From NCBI RefSeq assembly GCF_000377665.1, contig NZ_KB898651.1, positions 62,001 to 126,000 of the forward strand: a stretch of 64,000 nucleotides of DNA, in the 5' to 3' direction. The notes below the pieces were generated by a model that did no database searches, had not been told where the DNA came from, and was given only the letters and a program-made list of their open reading frames with translations. This document shows, piece by piece, positions 53,256 to 63,111 of the stretch; position 1 is the stretch's first letter, and the number at the start of each line of letters is the position of its first letter. This DNA is from Vreelandella zhanjiangensis DSM 21076. GTDB lineage: Bacteria > Pseudomonadota > Gammaproteobacteria > Pseudomonadales > Halomonadaceae. Made by a program: the position numbers and the translations under genes.

Positions 53256-54530
53256 TCACGCCTTGCTGATGACCGTGGCGGAAGTCTCGTCTGTTTCAAC
53301 AGGCGTCTCGCTGAGCTGCTCACCTTCACTTCGGGCGATCACCGTGGTGCCTACCAAATCGCCGGTCACGTTCAACGCCGTGGCGCCCATGCCTACCAGA
53401 GCATCAATGGCGGTCAGCAGCACCACGGTTTCGATGGGCAGCCCCACCTGGGAAAACACCGTGGCGATCATGATGATCCCCGCCCCGGGCACGCCAGCGG
53501 TACCTACCGAAACCAGCGTGCCGACCAGCACGATCTGCACCATGCTGACAAAATCGAGCGGCGCGCCGATCACATTGGCGGCGAAAACGGCGGAAATCGC
53601 GATGCGAATCGCCGCGCCGTCCATATTGAGAGTGGCTCCCAGCGGCAGGCCGAACCCGTACACGCTGCGCGAAATCCCCAGGCGCCGTGCCGCGTTGATG
53701 GTCAACGGCAAGGTGCCGGAGCTGCTCTGGGTGGCAAACGCAGTGGCCATGGGCGTGCGCGCTTCACGAAAGAAGGTCCGAAGCTTTACCCCGAACAGGC
53801 GCATGATCACGCAGTAGATTAAAAGCTGCAGGGCCAGCGCGATATACAACACCATCACCATATCGCCCAACGACAGCAGCGTTTCCAGGCCCTGCTGGCT
53901 GACCGTCTCGGCCACAATGGCGAACACACCGATAGGCACCACGTGCAGCACGCCGGCCATGACCTTGAGCGTGACGTCGTTCAATCCTTCGATTACTTCA
54001 TACAAGCGCTCGGCACTGCCTGGCTGGGTGGCTTGCTGGCGAAGTTTCAACAGCGCAAACCCGAACACCAGCGCGGTGAAAATGATGCCCAGCAGGTTCT
54101 GTTCGGCAAAGGCGCCGATAATGTTGCTCGGCACAATACCGAGAACGACATCGACCAGCCCCGGATTCTCCGGCGCCGTGAAACTGGCGTTTTCATCCAG
54201 CGTCATGCCGCTACCGGGGCTGAACAGCGAGGCCACGCTCAGTCCCACGACAATCGCCAGCGCCGTGGAGACGAGATAGTAGGCAAACACCTTGCCTCCC
54301 ACGCGCCCTACACTCCCCTCGCGCGACTGATTGATACCCACCATCAGGGTAAACAGCACAATAGGCACGATAAGAAACGTCAGCAGACGCAGCAGCAGAT
54401 CGCCCACCGGGCCAAGCCAGGTGGCGACTGCGTCACCGCCGAACAAACCAACGACCAGCCCCAGTAACAGTGCAATCGTGACCCGTAGGATCAACGAAGA
54501 ACGCATATACCCTTTCAACAGCGCCGTCAT
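53256..54530 (-). CDS. Dicarboxylate/amino acid:cation symporter (DAACS)
   Basis: A 424-residue membrane protein with about eight spans and two re-entrant loops. Diagnostic segments are TQSSSGTLPLTINAARRLGI, TLNMDGAAI, AGVPGAGIIMIATVFSQVGLP and LDRxxx-like DALVGMGATALNVTGDLVGTTVIAR. This is the GltP/DctA family importing glutamate, aspartate or C4-dicarboxylates with H+ or Na+. Specificity is not readable. It precedes the deaminase gene. Confidence 0.93.
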   Translation of the reverse strand: MTALLKGYMRSSLILRVTIALLLGLVVGLFGGDAVATWLGPVGDLLLRLLTFLIVPIVLFTLMVGINQSREGSVGRVGGKVFAYYLVSTALAIVVGLSVASLFSPGSGMTLDENASFTAPENPGLVDVVLGIVPSNIIGAFAEQNLLGIIFTALVFGFALLKLRQQATQPGSAERLYEVIEGLNDVTLKVMAGVLHVVPIGVFAIVAETVSQQGLETLLSLGDMVMVLYIALALQLLIYCVIMRLFGVKLRTFFREARTPMATAFATQSSSGTLPLTINAARRLGISRSVYGFGLPLGATLNMDGAAIRIAISAVFAANVIGAPLDFVSMVQIVLVGTLVSVGTAGVPGAGIIMIATVFSQVGLPIETVVLLTAIDALVGMGATALNVTGDLVGTTVIARSEGEQLSETPVETDETSATVISKA

Positions 54531-54652
54531 GCATTCACCTTTACCAAGAGAGCTTATAAGAACCCAACAACAACTAAAAAAACCACCCTAAGGAGCCGGG
54601 AATAAAATACAACCTTTAAAGATACTGGTCGACCGCACCATCGCGGTTTGAT

Positions 54653-55549
54653 TTACAAATCGAATACCAGCGAATGGTGTGCGGCCTGCCCAGCCAACGC
54701 ACCGTCGCTGACCGCTAGTGAAAGATTGCCCACGGGCATGGCGATATCACCGCAGGCGAAGACACCGGGCACGGAGGTGGCTTTGGCGGCGCTGGTTTTG
54801 ATAACCCGCCCTAGCGGCGTGACATCAAGTTCGCACCCGAGCCGTATGGCCAGCACGCTGGGGGCGGTCTGGGTGACAACAAACAGTCCATCCAGGGGGA
54901 ACACACGGCCATCCGCCATCACTACTTCCAGAGCGTCTCCCGTCAAGCGTGCAACCGCCCCACGCTCGATATGCGTGCCGCGCTTGGCAAGCTTTTCCAG
55001 CTGTTCTTTATCAGGCTCGAACGCATCGTTCAGAAACAGGGTGGTCCGCCCCCAGTCGGGCAGCAATAAAGCCAGATGCATGGCCGCCACCGAAGTGGCC
55101 AGCACGCCGATACGCCCGCGATTCAGATCAAAACCATGGCAGTAAGGGCAATGGAAAACATATTGGCCCCATCGCTCGCCCAGCCCAGGCAATGGCGGCA
55201 ACTCATCCCCTACGCCCGCGGCAAGAATCACTCGCCGAGCACGAAGTGATTCTGCTGCCATGGAGCCTGCAAGCGTGAGGGTAAAATTATCTATTTCTCC
55301 CGTGACCGTTTCTGCTTTGCCCATGCACCATTCAACCGTCGGATACTGTGCAAGCTCAGCGTAACCTGCCGCTTTAATGTCATGGGGCGACCTGCCATCC
55401 TGGGTCAAAAACCCTCGCGAGTGGGTGGCGAAGCGATTACGCGGCTTGCCTTCATCAACGATCACCACCTTGCGCCGCGCCTGGGCCAGTTGCAGCCCAG
55501 CGGCCATTCCTGCATAGCTCCCGCCTACAATTGCCACGTCGTATATCAT
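54653..55549 (-). CDS. Thioredoxin reductase-like FAD-dependent oxidoreductase
   Basis: A 298-residue flavoprotein with FAD motif VGGSYAGMAAGLQLA (about 8-22), the redox pair CPYC (134-137), and the C-terminal FACGDI...NLSLAVSDGALAGQAAHH element. CPYC in place of CATC suggests a thioredoxin-reductase-like disulfide reductase outside the TrxB main line. ATG at 55549 starts at the FAD strand; an ATG at 55567 adds six residues. Its partner protein is unknown. Confidence 0.88.
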   Translation of the reverse strand: MIYDVAIVGGSYAGMAAGLQLAQARRKVVIVDEGKPRNRFATHSRGFLTQDGRSPHDIKAAGYAELAQYPTVEWCMGKAETVTGEIDNFTLTLAGSMAAESLRARRVILAAGVGDELPPLPGLGERWGQYVFHCPYCHGFDLNRGRIGVLATSVAAMHLALLLPDWGRTTLFLNDAFEPDKEQLEKLAKRGTHIERGAVARLTGDALEVVMADGRVFPLDGLFVVTQTAPSVLAIRLGCELDVTPLGRVIKTSAAKATSVPGVFACGDIAMPVGNLSLAVSDGALAGQAAHHSLVFDL

Positions 55550-55804
55550 CGCTTGCTCTCTTTCCATTGAGTGCTTATTGCGCGTACCTAACCAGGTACC
55601 AATTCCTGATAAAAAGTGTAGGTCAGCGTGAAGGCAGCGCGGCGAAAGGCTTGGAAAAGCAACATAAGTTGACTAGGCTAGAGATCCTCTCTCTTATTAA
55701 AGGTATTCGTCCAATGCGCTATTAATGCCGCCGTCCTGTTTTCGACGGCCACGTTCTCCGTCCCTTATTAAAAGGGGAATGTCAGGCATTGATAGGTACA
55801 TCCG

Positions 55805-57415
55805 ATGACGAAGACGTTTATCTCGCTCGAACGCGTTTCTTATACGCTGCCCCACGGTCGCCTTCTGTTTTCCGAGTTAACAGAAACCTTCGACACCACG
55901 CCCACGGGCCTGATAGGGCGTAACGGCATGGGAAAAACGCTGCTGGCCAGGCTCATGGCGGGCGAAATCGCACCTTCAACGGGGCGCTGCATGTGCACTG
56001 GCGAGGTGCGATATTTATCGCAACGCGTTACCCAAGAAGCCTCCGGCACGCTAGCCGACCTGGCGGGCGTGGGCACCACGTTAGCGGCACTTGCCCATAT
56101 TGAGGCAGGCAGCCCACATCCAGACGACTTTGACGCGCTGGGTGATCGTTGGGATATCCGCCAGACCTTACAGCGAGAGCTTGAGCACAGTGGGCTTGCA
56201 CATCTTGACGCGACAACCCCGGCCACGACATTGAGCGGCGGCGAAGCCATGCGCGTTGCCCTGATCGGTGTGCTGTTATCCAGGGCGGATTTTCTTATTC
56301 TGGATGAACCCAGTAATCACCTGGACGGCCCGAGCAGGGAAGCACTTATCGAGCAGTTGACCCGTTGGCCCAAAGGGCTGCTGGTTGTCAGCCATGACCG
56401 TCAACTGCTCGCTCACCTGCCGCGTATCGTGGAGCTGTCGCCGCTTGGGCTACGCAGTTACGGCGGTAATTATTCCTTTTATGCCGAACAAAAGGCGAGT
56501 GAACAGGCAGCGGCTCAAACAAACCTTGAACACCATCAAAAAGACAAAAAACGTGCAGAGCGCGCACTGAGTCAGCAGCAGGAACGCCAGGAAAGGCGTC
56601 AGGCACGTGGCAACCGCCAGCGGCGCGATGCCAATCAGGCAAAAATCCTGCTAGATCGCCAAAAGGAGCGCAGCGAACTTTCCGCCGGGCGCCTCGCCCG
56701 CCAGCAGGCAGAAACACACAGCCAGCACCTAAGCGCTATCCAGCAAGCGCGGGAGCAGCTTGCTGAAGATACTAATATCGCGCTACATGACATTGCCGTG
56801 CAGCCTGCCAAGCGGATGATTGCTGAACTAACGGATATCACGCTTTCTTACGTTGCAGGAAAGCTTAACCTCAGCCTGCAAGGACAGCAGCGTTTAGGCA
56901 TTGTTGGTCCCAACGGCTCGGGTAAATCCACACTGCTTAAACTCCTGGCGGGGCAACTTCTACCCCAAACAGGCGAAAGCCGTATACATGTCAAAAGCGC
57001 CTATCTCGATCAACACCTGGCCCAACTGAATAAAACCCAGAGCGCTATAGAGCAGTTAAAAGCGGCCAACCGAGCGGCACCTGTCAGCCTGCTGCGAACA
57101 CGGCTGGTTCACCTTGGGCTTACGGCGGAGAAAATCAGCGTTGCCTGCGCAAAGCTAAGCGGCGGTGAACAGTTAAAGGTAGCGCTGGCATGCGCGCTTT
57201 ATGCCGACCCGCCCGCGCAGCTATTGCTTCTGGATGAACCCAGCAACCACCTCGACCTGCCCTCGCTACAGGCACTCGAGAGCATGCTGAGAGGCTACCC
57301 TGGGGCGCTGGTAGTGGTCTCTCATGACCAGGATTTCTTACACCACCTGGCACTAACTGATTATCTGCGCGCCACATCAGACGGCTGGGTACTGGAGCCA
57401 GCCACGAACCGCTAA
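55805..57415 (+). CDS. ABC-F family ATPase
   Basis: A 536-residue protein with two ABC domains and no membrane span. Domain 1: Walker A GRNGMGKT, signature LSGGEAMRV, Walker B FLILDEPSNHLD. Domain 2: Walker A GPNGSGKST, signature LSGGEQLKV, Walker B LLLLDEPSNHLD. Between them is a charged, glutamine-rich, coiled-coil linker (about 235-320). ABC-F proteins act on ribosomes (translation factors or antibiotic protection). The N-terminal Walker A is GRNGMGKT, slightly unusual. It ends exactly where the convergent XRE gene's stop begins. Confidence 0.88.
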   Translation: MTKTFISLERVSYTLPHGRLLFSELTETFDTTPTGLIGRNGMGKTLLARLMAGEIAPSTGRCMCTGEVRYLSQRVTQEASGTLADLAGVGTTLAALAHIEAGSPHPDDFDALGDRWDIRQTLQRELEHSGLAHLDATTPATTLSGGEAMRVALIGVLLSRADFLILDEPSNHLDGPSREALIEQLTRWPKGLLVVSHDRQLLAHLPRIVELSPLGLRSYGGNYSFYAEQKASEQAAAQTNLEHHQKDKKRAERALSQQQERQERRQARGNRQRRDANQAKILLDRQKERSELSAGRLARQQAETHSQHLSAIQQAREQLAEDTNIALHDIAVQPAKRMIAELTDITLSYVAGKLNLSLQGQQRLGIVGPNGSGKSTLLKLLAGQLLPQTGESRIHVKSAYLDQHLAQLNKTQSAIEQLKAANRAAPVSLLRTRLVHLGLTAEKISVACAKLSGGEQLKVALACALYADPPAQLLLLDEPSNHLDLPSLQALESMLRGYPGALVVVSHDQDFLHHLALTDYLRATSDGWVLEPATNR

Positions 57416-58270
57416 TCATGCCGCTGGCGTTTGACCTTCCTGAAGCCAGTAGTCAAACGCCTCGTCTTGAACGGTGTGGCTAGCGGCGTAGTAGACCAGC
57501 CGTAGATGGCGGTCTTCATCGACGATCAGCGAGGTATGTTCAAAATCGATCGCTCCTAACGGCGCTAGATGAAAATGGCGAATGCCATGACAAGGCCCGT
57601 GGATATCCTGCCCTGCCCACCACGCTTTAAAATCCGGATCCACTTTCACCAAGGTCTTGATCAGTTGATTGATTGCCGGGTCTTCAGGCGCACGGGCCAC
57701 ATCACGTTTGAAGCTGGCAAGCAGTTGCCGTGCCTGCGCTTCCCAGGGGTCGAAAAGAGCGCGCGTAGCCGTATCCATAAACAGCAGCCACAGCAGATTA
57801 CGCTGCTCCGGAGGATGCTCGGAGAAGCCAAACAGACGGTCTGCGGCGTGGTTCCAGGCCAGCACATCCCAACGTAAATTCAACACGTACGCAGGGCGCG
57901 TGGGCAAATCGTTCATCAGCCGATGTACCAGCGGCGGTACGCTGCACCAGGTTTTTCCCGGTTCGGCGGGAAGACGCTGGTGCGCCAGCAAAAACAGATG
58001 ACGTCGCTCAATGGCATCGAGCTTTAGCGTGCGCGCAAGACGGTCTAGAAAATCCGCTGATGCGCGAATATCTCGACCCTGCTCCAGCCAGGTGTACCAG
58101 GTCAAGCCTACCCCTGCGAGCGCTGCCACCTCCTCACGGCGTAACCCTGGCGTGCGGCGCCGTTTGCCCACTGGCAAGCCAACCTCTTCAGGTGTTACCT
58201 GCTCACGTCGGCTGCGTAAAAACTCCCCAAGCTCTGTGCGGGTGCGTTTTAACGAACGTTCAAGCGCCAT
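57416..58270 (-). CDS. XRE-family regulator with MmyB-like ligand domain
   Basis: A 284-residue regulator. The N-terminal HTH (about 9-78) shows RRTPGLRREEVAALAGVGLTWYTWLEQGRDI, and the C-terminal part (95-270) has the MmyB-like ligand-binding domain with NLLWLLFMDTATRAL and WAGQDIHGPCHGIRHFHLAPLG, seen in streptomycete-type repressors and in proteobacteria. It is divergent from the MFS transporter gene at 58407 (136-bp gap), its likely target. Confidence 0.9.
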   Translation of the reverse strand: MALERSLKRTRTELGEFLRSRREQVTPEEVGLPVGKRRRTPGLRREEVAALAGVGLTWYTWLEQGRDIRASADFLDRLARTLKLDAIERRHLFLLAHQRLPAEPGKTWCSVPPLVHRLMNDLPTRPAYVLNLRWDVLAWNHAADRLFGFSEHPPEQRNLLWLLFMDTATRALFDPWEAQARQLLASFKRDVARAPEDPAINQLIKTLVKVDPDFKAWWAGQDIHGPCHGIRHFHLAPLGAIDFEHTSLIVDEDRHLRLVYYAASHTVQDEAFDYWLQEGQTPAA

Positions 58271-58406
58271 CTTGTTGCCTTTAGTAATAGTATAAATGGT
58301 TAAATTGTACCCCCTTTAAAGCCTCTCCAGAATAGCGCCTTCACCACTTGGTAGCGGTCAGCAACACACGCTAACAAGTACATAATGAGCCTGACTGGAG
58401 AGCCTG

Positions 58407-59570
58407 ATGGCATTTTCTTCTCGACTATCGATTTATCTTATTGCCTTGGGCGCCTTTTCATTAGGTATGGCGTCCTATGTCACCGCAGGGCTTATTCCCC
58501 TGATCACCTCTGCATTTCTAGTCTCGGATGCGATGGCGGCACAGTTAGTGACGGCGTTTACGCTGGCCTATGGCCTGATTTCGCCCATCGCGGTCGCGCT
58601 GCTCCCAGGCAATCAGCAGCGAACGGGGTTAATTATCGCGCTAGCACTTTTCGTTGTGGCGAATGTGGCAAGTGCGCTGGCCGCAAGCTTTGCAATGCTA
58701 GTGGCTTGGCGAGCACTGGCGGGCGTGGGAGCCGGGGTTTATCTGGCATTGGGAATTGCGGCCTCAGCGACGCTGGCGCCTGAAGCGCAGCGCGGCAAAG
58801 CCATCGCGGTCATTATGGGCGGCATGGCAAGCGGTACGGTACTCGGCGTGCCGCTTAGTCTGTTACTCGCCGAGCAACTGGGCTGGACATCAGCCATGTG
58901 GCTGATTGCACTGCTCGGCGCGATTTCCCTGGCAGGCCTTTACCTTAAGCTACCCGGCATTCCCGCCGCGCCTTATGTTTCACTGTGGCGCAAGCTGACT
59001 ATTTTGAAGCACCCCGCCACGCTGACCATTTTGACCGTCTCGCTCTTGGGTGCCATAGCCAGCCTTGGCATGTATACCTTTATTGCACCGTTTATGGCGG
59101 CATCCTCTTCCGGCGAAACCGCGTCTATCGCGCTCTACCTATGGGTTTGGGGCGTCGGCGGGATTCTGGGCAGCTTTTTAATTGGCCCGATTGTGGATAA
59201 AAGCCAAGGCTCCAGGGTTGTGCTGGTGATTATGCTGTTATTGGCAGTTTCTCTGATTAGCCTGCCAGTCGCCGCCTCACTGCACCCATGGCTTGCGCTT
59301 GTGCCTATCAGCTTATGGGGAGCCGTTGGCTGGGCGTTACAGGTACCGCAAAATAATGCGCTAATGCGCGTTCGCCAACAGCATGGCGATGGTAATCTGG
59401 CGGTGGCGCTGAATGAATCAGCCCTATACCTGGGTAGCGCTATTGGGGCGGTAGCTGGCGGGCTTATGCTTTCCAATGCATTACCTGTCTGGATACTTGC
59501 TGTAAGCGCCGGTGCGCTAGCAGCCGTCGGGGCACTAGTGCAGCTCACCATGGGCCCGCGGAGTCATTAA
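58407..59570 (+). CDS. MFS transporter (drug/arabinose efflux type)
   Basis: A 387-residue, 12-span major facilitator protein with the family motif GMASYVTAGLIPLI (span 1) and AALAGVGAGVYLALGIAASATLAPEAQRGKA in span 4-5. The MFS_1 drug-export subfamily, AraJ/YdhP-like, is probable. GGAGAG precedes the ATG. Regulated, by arrangement, by the divergent XRE protein; the inducer is unknown. Confidence 0.88.
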   Translation: MAFSSRLSIYLIALGAFSLGMASYVTAGLIPLITSAFLVSDAMAAQLVTAFTLAYGLISPIAVALLPGNQQRTGLIIALALFVVANVASALAASFAMLVAWRALAGVGAGVYLALGIAASATLAPEAQRGKAIAVIMGGMASGTVLGVPLSLLLAEQLGWTSAMWLIALLGAISLAGLYLKLPGIPAAPYVSLWRKLTILKHPATLTILTVSLLGAIASLGMYTFIAPFMAASSSGETASIALYLWVWGVGGILGSFLIGPIVDKSQGSRVVLVIMLLLAVSLISLPVAASLHPWLALVPISLWGAVGWALQVPQNNALMRVRQQHGDGNLAVALNESALYLGSAIGAVAGGLMLSNALPVWILAVSAGALAAVGALVQLTMGPRSH

Positions 59571-59842
59571 GCAATTAGTATTAAATACTTAGCGCACGGC
59601 AAGCCGTCAGCGGATAAGAAAGAAGGAAATATTGCCTCGGCCTGGAAAATAAATACAAAAACCCTTTGACGCGCGACGCCAATCGTGACACTGTAGCGTC
59701 AGTTGGTTAGCAAGCAGCATGGTTTCAGAAGTGTACGATCTTTTTCGGCAAGCCTGATATTGTATTCCTTGTTTCACCCGCTACTTAATCTGGGTAATAC
59801 CAGGAACTTTATTACAGCGCATATGCGCGAAAGGATTTACAC

Positions 59843-60049
59843 ATGGCAACTGGCACAGTTAAATGGTTCAACGACACTAAAGGCTTCGGTTTCATCGCTC
59901 CTTCTGACGGCAGCGACGACCTGTTTGCACACTTCTCCGAAATTCAGTCTGACGGCTTCAAAACCCTTCAAGAAGGCGCTAGCGTTTCTTTTGACGTTAC
60001 CCAGGGTAAAAAAGGCCTTCAGGCTTCTAACATCAAGCAAACTTCTTAA
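59843..60049 (+). CDS. Cold-shock protein
   Basis: A 68-residue OB-fold protein. RNA-binding motifs are KGFGFI (RNP1) and LFAHFSEI (RNP2), with the start [16 protein letters not shown]; a CspA/CspE-type RNA chaperone. AAAGGA precedes the ATG. The 272-bp gap upstream suggests a long 5' leader, as in many csp genes. A terminator follows. Confidence 0.95.
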   Translation: MATGTVKWFNDTKGFGFIAPSDGSDDLFAHFSEIQSDGFKTLQEGASVSFDVTQGKKGLQASNIKQTS

Positions 60050-60091
60050 TATTTATTATTAAGTGTTTGTTCAGACCTTAGGGTCTGACTG

Positions 60092-60118
60092 ACAAGGCCC
60101 GCTTCGGCGGGCCTTGTT
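60092..60118 (+). terminator. Rho-independent terminator after cold-shock gene
   Basis: An 11-bp stem (ACAAGGCCCGC / GCGGGCCTTGT) capped by a TTCG tetraloop; a second small hairpin (CAGACC/GGTCTG) lies just upstream. Confidence 0.9.
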
Positions 60119-60186
60119 GCGTTTGGGTCCAGTAAAGTTGTGACCAAACCAAACAAGCCGCCAATCACGGCTTGCCCGCCCTTCTT

Positions 60187-61098
60187 CTATGCGTTTTTAA
60201 TCCATTTAATCACTCGCACATCAACACTCACGATGAGTGTCTCCAGTGCTGCCGCTCTTTCGCGGCCCTCAGCGCTTGCCCGATAAAGATGCGGGGTCAT
60301 GGCCAGCAGATCCGCAATGGACTCTTTACCATTCAGCGTGAGCGAGTAACTGACCGTTTCAGCTACTTGCGCAGTAAATCCTTCCGGCACTAACTGCTCA
60401 CCACTGCGCTCAGGCTTGAGCGTTGGATAAATGATTTCGCGCAGCTCGCGTAAATGATTTGCGCCTGCTTCTACCTGTAACAGCACCCCACCCGGCTTGA
60501 GCACCCTGGCAAACTCGCTCATCACGGGAAAGCCGAACATGCATAGCAGCCTATCCAGCGAGGCAGATTGCACAGGCAAGTTAGCGTTACTGCCTACTAC
60601 CCAAGTGGCAGACGGGTCTTTTTGACGACCCTGCTCTTGCTGGCGGCTTTGCTCTTTATAAAGACTCTGCTCTTTATGAAAACTCTGTTTGGCCGCGGCC
60701 ATGGCCGCCCATTTGGAAATATCCAGGCCAATCAGCTCAAGCTGGGTATTATCAGACGCCGCCTGGGCCAGCTGACGCAGGTAATAGCCCTCACCACAAC
60801 CGGCATCCAGGCAGCTAAGCGGCAGATTTTCCGGCGCGCCGTTCAAGGCAGCGTGATTGATAGCGTCTGCAATGGGCTGATAATACCCGGCATTCAGAAA
60901 ACGCTGTCGGGCAGCCACCATGGCCTTGCTATCGCCTGGGTCGTTTGAACGCTTGTTCTGAACCGGCAAAAGATTCACATAGCCCTGTTTGGCAATATCA
61001 AAACTGTGCCCGGCCGCGCAGCGCCAAGCACCTTCGGCTTGAGTCAGCGGGTCGCCATCAAGCGGGCAGGCCAGGGCTTTAAACGCGTTAAATGACAT
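60187..61098 (-). CDS. rlmA: 23S rRNA (guanine-N1)-methyltransferase RlmA
   Basis: A 303-residue SAM methyltransferase. N-terminal zinc-knuckle (CPLDGD...WRCAAGH), then GYVNLLPVQNKRSNDPGDS and the SAM motif DAGCGEGYYL, matching RlmA. It methylates G745 of 23S rRNA in E. coli. The zinc site has Cys11, Cys27 and His31 but Asp14 where E. coli has a second Cys. In the middle, two 18-bp direct repeats at 60651-60686 encode part of a QSxxKE/EQ-rich insertion. Confidence 0.9.
   Translation of the reverse strand: MSFNAFKALACPLDGDPLTQAEGAWRCAAGHSFDIAKQGYVNLLPVQNKRSNDPGDSKAMVAARQRFLNAGYYQPIADAINHAALNGAPENLPLSCLDAGCGEGYYLRQLAQAASDNTQLELIGLDISKWAAMAAAKQSFHKEQSLYKEQSRQQEQGRQKDPSATWVVGSNANLPVQSASLDRLLCMFGFPVMSEFARVLKPGGVLLQVEAGANHLRELREIIYPTLKPERSGEQLVPEGFTAQVAETVSYSLTLNGKESIADLLAMTPHLYRASAEGRERAAALETLIVSVDVRVIKWIKNA
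60651..60686 (-). repeat. 18-bp tandem repeats in rlmA
   Basis: GCTCTTTATAAAGACTCT (60651-60668) is followed at once by GCTCTTTATGAAAACTCT (60669-60686), 16 of 18 identical. They encode a six-residue QSxxKE repeat in a low-complexity insertion. Confidence 0.85.
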
Positions 61099-61131
61099 AA
61101 ATTGAGTTTTCAGAGAAGGAGAAGTCAGCAG

Positions 61132-62067
61132 TTAGCGTACCACCACTACGATACCGAGCATGATAGCCACACCACCGATTAGAAAGTTAAGGCTCAAAGG
61201 CTCGTTGAGCAGTAGAGTACCAAAAAGTAGGCCAAAAAGCGGCGCCAAAAAAGAGAACACCCCTAACTGCGAAGCGCGGTAGCGCCGCAGGAGCGAAAAC
61301 CATAGTAATAAAGCACCAAAAGAAACAATGACCGTTTGAAATCCAAGGCTTAAAATAGCCATTGACGAAAACTGAGCGTTCATTAGCTGCCCGGATACCA
61401 AAGCGGCAGGCACTAGCAGCAATGCCGTTATGCTTAGCTGATAGCTTAACGTAAGCTCAGCGGGCTGTTCTGAAAGCGAGCTTCTACGAATCACCACTGT
61501 CGTGGCGGCCCAGGATAATCCCGCTAATATTCCCAACATATCGCCGAACAGTATATCTGTCTCGATGCTACCTTTCTGCCCAGGTGCTATCGCTATCACC
61601 ATGCCAATAAATGCAAAGCCGATGCCCCACCACTGACGATGCGCGAGCTGCTCCCCAGGCACAATTAAATGTAGCCCCAAGGCAGCAAAGATAGGCGCCG
61701 TGTAAAGGAAAACCGACATATGGGAAGCCAGCGTGTAATGAAGCCCCCAGGCCAAGAACAAAAACTCACAGGTAAAGTCCAGACCTACAAGCAGTCCCGG
61801 CCGCCAGTGCGTGCAGACATCTCTCCAGCGAACGCCCTTCCAGAGAGCCCAGGCGATAACCAGTAGGCTGGCAAAAAGCGAGCGTAGCGCAATTTGGGTA
61901 AGCGGTGAGATTTCCTCAGCCACGCCCTTGATAGCAACCTGCTGAAACCCGAGTATCAGGCAGAAAAGCAGCATTAGCCCTGATGCCGAAAGCCCCACGG
62001 GTTTTCGCTTATAGGCAGCACTTTTTTGGTAAGTCGCTGTGGGTATAGCGGATTGTGAATGGCGCAT
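61132..62067 (-). CDS. EamA/DMT family transporter
   Basis: A 311-residue membrane protein with about ten spans and two EamA repeats, with GFQQVAIKGVAEEISPLTQIALRSLFASLL and LLFGTLLLNEPLSLNFLIGG at the ends. A G-rich ribosome-binding site precedes the ATG. It is divergent from the LysR regulator at 62164, its probable controller. The exported solute is unknown. Confidence 0.9.
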   Translation of the reverse strand: MRHSQSAIPTATYQKSAAYKRKPVGLSASGLMLLFCLILGFQQVAIKGVAEEISPLTQIALRSLFASLLVIAWALWKGVRWRDVCTHWRPGLLVGLDFTCEFLFLAWGLHYTLASHMSVFLYTAPIFAALGLHLIVPGEQLAHRQWWGIGFAFIGMVIAIAPGQKGSIETDILFGDMLGILAGLSWAATTVVIRRSSLSEQPAELTLSYQLSITALLLVPAALVSGQLMNAQFSSMAILSLGFQTVIVSFGALLLWFSLLRRYRASQLGVFSFLAPLFGLLFGTLLLNEPLSLNFLIGGVAIMLGIVVVVR

Positions 62068-62163
62068 ACAGCCCCCCTTTTCAATGAGAGGGCTATTGCA
62101 TCAGGAGCGAAAATCGCCTACAACCGATTACTTCTCCAGCCTAGGATCAGCAAAACTCATCCT

Positions 62164-63111
62164 ATGAAAATTGAACGCCTACCGCTAAACGCGCTACGCG
62201 CTTTTGCCGAAGCTGCCCGCGAAAACAGTTTCAAAAAAGCCGCTATACGACTCAGCGTTACCCCTGGCGCCGTCAGCCGCCAAGTCAAGCAGTTAGAGTC
62301 CAGACTGGGAGTCGCTCTCTTTGAGCGACACGCCAATGGCGTGCTATTGACCGAGGCAGGAAAAGTACTATTAGAGGACGTGCAGGCGGGGCTTTCACTG
62401 ATTGCAAGCGGAGTGGAGCAGATTACTCAGCGCTCTAGCGAGGCCTTCGAGCTGGTAATCAGCGCACCCCCTTCTTTTTTGCAGCTTTGGTTACTGCCAC
62501 GGCTTCACCAGTTCGAAGCACGCGAGCGCAACATCAACATCTCATTGGATGCCGATGCCAATTTAACGTCGCCGCTATGGCTACCTAACCGTGCCAAGCT
62601 GTCACTGCGTTACGGGCAAGGCCCCTGGCAAGGCGTCAACAGCATCCAGCTGTTCGAAGATGTACTCTTTCCGGTGTGCTCACCGGCGCTGCTCGCCCAA
62701 AACAGCATACAAGCGCCTGAGGATCTGCTGACCCAAACTCTATTGACGGTTGAATGGCACCGACATGCACTGACATCCTGCCAAGCACCGAGCTGGAATG
62801 ACTGGTTTGTGAGTGTCGGTATCAAAAATCACCGTTTGCCTGCCCCAAGACAATACTCTCTTTATAGCTTAGCGCTCGACCAAGCCATTGCTGGCGAAGG
62901 CATCGTGCTAGCGAGTTATCCGCTGATTGCCGACCGGCTGGCTAGCGGCGTTCTAGTACGTCCTTTTGAAGAGAAGTACTCGCTCGTATCGCGCTCTGGA
63001 TACGACCTTATCCTCCCTGTCCATGGAGAAGCGCCGGAAGCAGTTAGGCGCTTTGTCGGGTGGTTGACCCAGGAGGCGGCGCGATTTAAAGACGCCCCTT
63101 TTCACCCTTAA
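62164..63111 (+). CDS. LysR family transcriptional regulator (GcvA-like)
   Basis: A 315-residue regulator: HTH in LPLNALRAFAEAARENSFKKAAIRLSVTPGAVSRQVKQLESRLGV and effector domain, with the LPLNALRAFAEAAR opening that is typical of the GcvA/AmpR group. The start at 62164 is preferred because the frame upstream runs into the divergent transporter gene. It converges on the HTH regulator at 63108 with a 4-bp overlap of the ends. Confidence 0.9.
   Translation: MKIERLPLNALRAFAEAARENSFKKAAIRLSVTPGAVSRQVKQLESRLGVALFERHANGVLLTEAGKVLLEDVQAGLSLIASGVEQITQRSSEAFELVISAPPSFLQLWLLPRLHQFEARERNINISLDADANLTSPLWLPNRAKLSLRYGQGPWQGVNSIQLFEDVLFPVCSPALLAQNSIQAPEDLLTQTLLTVEWHRHALTSCQAPSWNDWFVSVGIKNHRLPAPRQYSLYSLALDQAIAGEGIVLASYPLIADRLASGVLVRPFEEKYSLVSRSGYDLILPVHGEAPEAVRRFVGWLTQEAARFKDAPFHP

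Noticed and set aside
53943..54467. A 174-codon frame antisense to the DAACS symporter
   Set aside because: Shadow of a well-conserved transporter; no family resemblance.
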